Positions 58,500 to 64,000 of a stretch of DNA of 64,000 nucleotides are shown in pieces (position 1 is the stretch's first letter; each line of letters begins with the position of its first letter). The translations under genes were made by a program, and so were the position numbers. This DNA is from Gnetum montanum (Eukaryota > Streptophyta > Gnetopsida > Gnetales > Gnetaceae), in contig MNCI01006638.1 in the NCBI GenBank assembly GCA_015680685.1, positions 6,246 through 70,245 of the forward strand. The letters run 5' to 3'. Under the pieces are notes generated by a model. It saw nothing but the letters and a program-made list of their open reading frames with translations, had not been told where the DNA came from and made no database searches.

Positions 58500-58830
58500 A
58501 TAACTCTTAATGCAACATTAAAGGCAATTCAAAATTAGATGGAACACTTCATCTAGTAAATAGTGTTCTAATTTTATTGATTTTTAAGTTTATTATATTG
58601 GTTATTACTAATTCTGATGTCAAATAGAAAGCTGAAATTTCTATATTTGATCTTCCACTTTAATTGAGTTATTGGATGAAAAAAAATTGAAAATTTCAAC
58701 TATCAACATGGGTGGATATAACTATTCTATTTGCTAATACTGGTGATTTTAATTTGATTCTTATACTGATTTATTCAGATTTTTCTGATCCCATTTATGA
58801 AAAGGATTGTGGCTTTGTCAATGTCATGTG
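58500..58830 (+). repeat. Second copy of an old dispersed repeat
   Basis: Related along its length to 8870-9170, e.g. 'gattttaatttgattcttat' (58745) with an almost identical phrase at 9090. Class unknown. Confidence 0.65.
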
Positions 58831-60022
58831 ATTTTTCAATCAATGGTTATGGGGTCATCAATTTTGAGTTATATCCTCTCAGATGTAATTTGATTGCAAA
58901 TTTGATTGTTTATCCTACATCCATTCTAGTTACTATAATATTAATACTAAATATTGTTGTGTACTTATTGTTATCACTCAAACAAAGGACAAATAAATAA
59001 ATTGTACACCCTAAAACCTAAGCATAGGATTAGAATTTTACAAGAAGCATACACAAAAATCCCAACCCCCAAATAACGAAATGTCTCATAAGTAGTTTAG
59101 AGGCTTTAGGATGATTGTTTAATATTTCATTTTAATTAGAAATAGCAGCACCATCAGCAATATCAATATTATAGTTACTAGTTTTCCTTGGCTATAAATT
59201 TAATAACTTTGGTAACAAATTTTTTATTAAAATTCCTATTAATGTACCCTGCTATTACGTATCCATTGTCTCCTAAAAAGTTTTCTAAAATTCTTTTTTA
59301 ACCGAATTATATTACTTGTATTCAAATCAATGTTAAAGAAAATAATGATTATTCTAAATTCAACAAAAAATGTCTCTGCGTTTCAAACAAAGAAAACTAA
59401 AACCACCACAAAATATAGTGAATAAAGTGTTAATAAAATGTGTCATATGCCATTTATATTTTGGAATTTAAATATCAATGTTAAGTCCAAATATGTCACG
59501 TCTTATGGAAAAACAATGCAGACCACTCTTTGAACACAAAATATAATCACAAATGATTCATGTCTTTTTGCAACCCAAGCTCCTCGTAGGCATTTATCTA
59601 ACTTGTCTTTATATCTGCACTTCATTTTGCTATCTTTTTCTAGTCCCGAAATCATTCCATCATTTCAATTTAAATATAAAATGCTTTAGACCAGTAGAAC
59701 ATCTTTTCCATCAATTTTATCTCCATTTCTAATAAGTTTCAGGTATTTCTCCTGCAGATTCTTGGATAAAATTTTTATATGCTGAAGTTCTAAACTATAA
59801 TTTCGTCTGGACAACAGCCATCTTATGGACATTCTTAATGGTTTTGTTCATGAGCAAGAAGGTTCTATCATTCAAATAAAATAAAAAATAAAAAATAGAG
59901 GTTTACTTTTAGTAAGTTAGTAGAAATTACACAAAATAAACCAGTTTAACATTTACCTATGAATGATAAAAATGACCGTATGGTAAAAACATCCTTTTAA
60001 GCAAGTCTACCATGATTATTTG
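58831..60022. other. AT-rich, no gene seen
   Basis: Short ORFs only and no domain. An A/T run lies at about 59875-59900. Confidence 0.6.
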
Positions 60023-60531
60023 TGTAATGTCTCATCCTTTATTAAGGGTGGAAACAATTGTAAACAATGTAATTAACCTTCAAATGAAGGGGCACCTCAT
60101 TATGAGGAGTTACGATTATTCATGTATCCCTCAAGAAAGGGATTGACCTATGTCATTTAAGGCCAGGTTTAGAAGTTGTGTTGGCATAGAGTTGCAAAGC
60201 TAGAATAGGCAAGTGACAAGAGTTAGGTGAAGTGGGAAAAGAAGGAACTGATCACCCCTTTGGCAAAATAGCCTAATCATGGTGGTAGTGCCATATTGCC
60301 TCTAAGGCTTAAGTGGCATAGGAATATAACCCAAAGGGCATTACATTACTCTCTTTTATTAATAATTTTTTTTTCATTTTCCTCTTTTTATTTCAAAGTA
60401 CCAATTATTTAGTTACTAATTAATTCATTTATTAAGTATTTATGATATTTCCATTATATTATCTAAGAAAATGATGAATGCAGTAAATTAAGTGATCGTA
60501 TTTTTACAACATTCAGGAATAGGATGTCACA
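60023..60531 (+). mobile_element. Chromovirus-like LTR followed by a PBS
   Basis: It starts TGTAATGTCTCATCC and ends GGATGTCACA, the type of ends seen in plant Del/Tekay-like gypsy LTRs (TGTAAC...TGTCACA). Next to it, 'tttgttatcaaagc' (60532-60545) resembles TTTGGTATCAGAGC, the initiator tRNA-Met site. No coding region of such an element follows, so the internal part is lost. Confidence 0.6.
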
Positions 60532-60545
60532 TTTGTTATCAAAGC

Positions 60546-63480
60546 AAATCACAATTCAAGAGCCAAAGTGGAAGAAGGACATCATTTTATTTTTATTATT
60601 ATTGTAAAACACAAAGTATATCTATGCAAAATACTAAAATGGAAGAAAATTATTATTTTATTTTATTTTATTATGTAGCAAGGTAAGAGGAAGTGCATCC
60701 AAGAAGAATATAAAAAAAGGAAGAATGGGGAAAGAAGCAGAACACAAGAATGGAAAATATGTAAAACAACTATGATCATTTATTGTGACCAAATGAGTTG
60801 AGGAGATCTATGACTATCTTCAATTATACTTCTTTTTCTTCATTAGTGTCATCCTTTTTGCTAAGCACTACCTTACATCCATCCAATCTGTCAAACAATT
60901 GTTTGATATACTCGGTTGCATGTCTTGCTGTAGTTGCTGATTCTTCCTTTCTTTTAAGTTTGGTCTTCAGCATATCTATCTAAATCGAATAATCATCCAT
61001 GTCTTTTTGTCATTCCTTCTTTTTTCTTTACATAAAAAAGACTAAAATTATGAGTTATGACAAATCAAGAAAAATAGAAGAGTAAAGAGTAAAAAAATAA
61101 GTATTTACCTGAAACTGGTTATTGTCAACTTGGAGAAATTGTTCATGAGTTTTAGATAGCATGCAAAGAATATTGCACAATCCAATTCTCCTAAGAGTTA
61201 CTTCAAATCTTTGATAGCATTTGGAGAATCCTCAAGAATTGGATGCAAAAATGATGAAACTCTAGTCTATGCTAAATCATAGTCTACCTTGAAGTTACAT
61301 AACTGAGACTATCGTAAGTGGTAGACATCCTCATGAACAAAATAAAGTTTATTATTAGAAATTTTCTGACTAATATAAGGAAGAAGCATGAGTTCTTCTT
61401 TAGCATTCATCATTATGTGTCCCATTGAATAAGAAGAACCTGAGATAGAAAAAGAAAGAACCACTAGAATAGACTCAGGAAGTGGTGTCGGTGCTACCTA
61501 TGGAAAAGAACCTCTTACAGGTGTTGCAAAGAAAAAAAAACATGTTTGGTGATCTAGATGGAGGAAAGGGAGTTTTTTTGGAAGTGGCACCTGCATCATC
61601 TCTATTCATCTCTAAGATAAATTATTGCCAATCCATAGACATCATACAAAAGAAAGAAAAAAAGAGGATTATTGTTAAGCCTATTGTCTTATAACTACTG
61701 GACCATTAGAACTTTGCCCAGTATATTGCTTTTGTAAAAAGAAATTTATTTGAAAAACAAAAAAGACATTAAACTTAGTTATTGTGTGTGTGTGTGTACC
61801 TTAGGAGTAGAAAGTATGATCTATGTTTGTAGTTGAACTATACCAAAGGTCAAAGTACCTTAAACTTCTTCAACCTATGCAGTTTCAACTTGGGCACTAT
61901 GAATTGGTTCATTCTATATCCTAGATTGCATTGTTGAATACATAAAACAAAAACATAATTAACAATAAGGAAATAATAAATACATAAAAATACCTCGTTG
62001 ATTTCCTCCTAATTCTAAGCATGATGTAAAGTTAGCTAACCTTTCTTGACATCTATAATCTTACTCCTTATAATTCTCTCATCTTCATGAAATTGAGGGC
62101 ATAATCAAGGATTGTAATGATTAAATCATGACTTAGGATTAAACACATAAACAAGGGTATACAATGTAGGGTATAAAATTTGGTAGGATTTTGCTAGACA
62201 ATAATAATTCCAATCATGGCATTATATTAGGCATAGAAATAAGACAATGACTAATCATAAATTCTACTAGTCATAACACTATGAAGAATATAAATAGAAT
62301 AAATTTAACATTGGATTAATATTTATACCATAAAACCTTGTTATAAATGAGTAAACATAAATCAAAGTGAACCTCATTAATGAAATCTCCATGAACAAAT
62401 TGGCTTTTTCCAAGAGTAGAATTAATAACACAATCAAATAATTTCTTTTCACAAAATGATTTAAATTGTGGGGAGAATGTTGATGGAATTAAAAGATCCT
62501 CTCCTTGCTGAAAATCCAAGGCTATTCAAATATCAAAAGGAAAGATTGTTATTGCTCTAAAAACTAACTTTGAAGTAGAACATTTTTTACTATTATACTA
62601 TTCACACCATTTCATGAGAACACCTTTACAATGGGAAAGTTTAAAAATGGGGAAGATAAGTAAATCAGATAACCTCGAAGTTGTAAGGTACTAAAACCCC
62701 TCCTTCCCAAGTAAGCTACGAACACAATTGGAAGTAAAGAGTATATTATTTTGATGTAAAATAATAATGGTCGATTGAGAGCTACTTGAAGGATTTTAAG
62801 ATACAAGTGAAGCTTGACACTTGGGAGACATGATGAACATGCCTAAAATCCTTTGATGGTAAAAAATCTTCAGCTTCTATACTGATAGGATCCTTTTGAT
62901 ATTTAGTTCTAATGGAAAAAGCCTTTTTTTGTTCTCATATTTATAATACAACCATAAAAATCTTAGTAGAAGTAAAGAGGCAGTTAATAAAAAATTTGAT
63001 AAAGTTAACATTCATTTTTTTTAAAAAGCTAACGTTTATTTTTTTTAAAAGCTAACATTTACTTTTTCTAATTTTATGATTTTTAGGTTCACTAAAGCAA
63101 AGTTATCCCTAGCTTAATGTAAAGTACTCTCTAAGATAATTCCAACGATACCAATTTCATCAAAATTCGACCTACAATTTGAGAGATATGATAATGCTCA
63201 GGTTATGTGTAGTTTAAATTTTTCTTAAAAAAAGTGTTTTCTTATATTTTTAAATTTAATTTTTTTAAAAAAAATCATTTTTAAATCTTAAATTTAAAAT
63301 GTTAAAAAATGATTTTTTAAATCTTAAATTTTAGTTTTTAAATTTAAAATTTAAAAAATTTACTTTTAAATTTTGAATTAAATAAAAAGGGGCCAGAGGC
63401 CTTGAGTTGAATTTTGAGCCCCAAGATTTATTATTATTTAAAAAAATTGAAATTAAAATTAAAAAATTTAAACCCTTGAA
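60546..63480. other. AT-rich stretch without a supported gene
   Basis: Short frames only. On the minus strand, phrases such as 'EELMLLPYISQKISNNKLYF' (about 61410-61350), a charged coiled stretch (about 61000-60820) and 'IPSTFSPQFKSFCEKKLFD' (about 62490-62435) could be exons of a decayed intron-containing gene. I recognise no family. A TG microsatellite lies at 61782-61798, and 63230-63475 is nearly pure A/T. Confidence 0.35.
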
Positions 63481-63804
63481 AGGATCAAGTCTCTTTGCTA
63501 ACCGTGATTAGCTGTGTTGCCAGCCATAGCCCTTGGGCCATCTTGAAGGGCAACCTTACACCACACGTTGTCCCCTACTACTACATTACACTTACGCCTT
63601 CCACCAAGCTGTGCCTACCCTTGTTGTCGTGTTGTGCCACATCATGCCTTCACTTGTACCTATGCCACCTACTTCTGCATGCCTGCTGCCACTGTCATGG
63701 GCCTACTGCTCACCACCATGCACCCACTACACTGTTGTCCATTGCTGTGTAGTGCCTACATCTGCTGTCACAAACTGCCTCTTACGTTGGCATGAATTGC
63801 CTCT

Positions 63805-63981
63805 TGCACCACCACAAACCTCCTCCTGCACCACCATAAAACACATTCTGTGCTACCATAAACCACCTCCTGCACCACCATAAACCACTTTTTGTGCCAT
63901 CACAAACCACCTCTAGTGCTACCATAAACTACCTTCCACACTATCACAAACCACCTCCTACGCCATTATAAACCACCTTTC
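63805..63981. repeat. Minisatellite with a 22-bp unit
   Basis: About eight degenerate units of the form 'caccataaaccacctcctg' plus three bases. The unit is not a multiple of three, so the ORFs through it are not real proteins. The block 63490-63800 before it is C-rich, unlike the AT-rich sequence to its left, and may be part of the same repeat or of an LTR. Confidence 0.8.
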
Positions 63982-64000
63982 CAAATGCCTCCAAAAAATT

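Noticed and set aside
63533-63883. 116-codon His/Pro-rich ORF
   Set aside because: It reads through a 22-bp minisatellite, whose unit cannot keep a frame.

Overview
The window is nuclear DNA from a land plant, most likely a seed plant. The evidence is the set of elements: Ty3/gypsy elements of Athila-like and Tat-like type, Ty1/copia relics, and a plant L1-type LINE endonuclease. PBSs fit plant tRNA-Asp and initiator tRNA-Met. No intact host gene is visible. Nearly every ORF is a shadow or a piece of a decayed retroelement, and most changes between paired LTRs are transitions, as expected of methylated, silenced repeats. The species cannot be read from the sequence.

Layout. 1-2147 is the 3' end of an Athila-like gypsy element, with one contig placed in inverted orientation. 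2284-3470 is a copia RT relic. 4150-8360 holds Tat-type LTRs (TGTTGAT...CATCAACA), including a two-LTR element with only about 380 bp inside. 9558-33340 is one large Tat-like gypsy element with ACCAT target duplications at both ends. It is broken by a nested 10.5 kb element (14508-25012, TSD CCAGG) and by a solo LTR in its 3' LTR (31174-32080, TSD TTAGT). 33360-42941 is a full-length Athila-like element on the minus strand. 44398-53924 is a second Tat-like element, also minus, with a large internal deletion. 54960-58210 has a tandem duplication, a LINE endonuclease/RT relic and a copia gag with PBS and LTR. 58211-64000 is mostly AT-rich, with one chromovirus-like LTR and, at the end, a 22-bp minisatellite.

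Relationships. The minus element at 33360-42941 (gag-PR-RT-RH-INT) and the nested element at 14508-25012 look like an autonomous/non-autonomous pair. They share LTR termini (TGATGA/TCATCA), a tRNA-Asp PBS, a gag with an atypical zinc knuckle, a protease and a 3' non-coding module. The nested element has no RT, RNase H or integrase. Instead it has a second ORF of about 940 codons, with a basic N-terminus, a long coiled coil and a proline-rich end, preceded by a segment resembling its own LTR promoter. This is the most interesting object in the window. The Tat-like elements carry an archaeal-type RNase H between protease and RT, and this order appears in two separate copies.

Limits. All calls come from reading the sequence by eye. 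Boundaries marked by TSDs are firm; coding limits in decayed regions are approximate. A 789-N gap (11526-12314) and four single Ns (1010, 1221, 10839, 35116) plus one at 56770 mark assembly joins, several of which look faulty.
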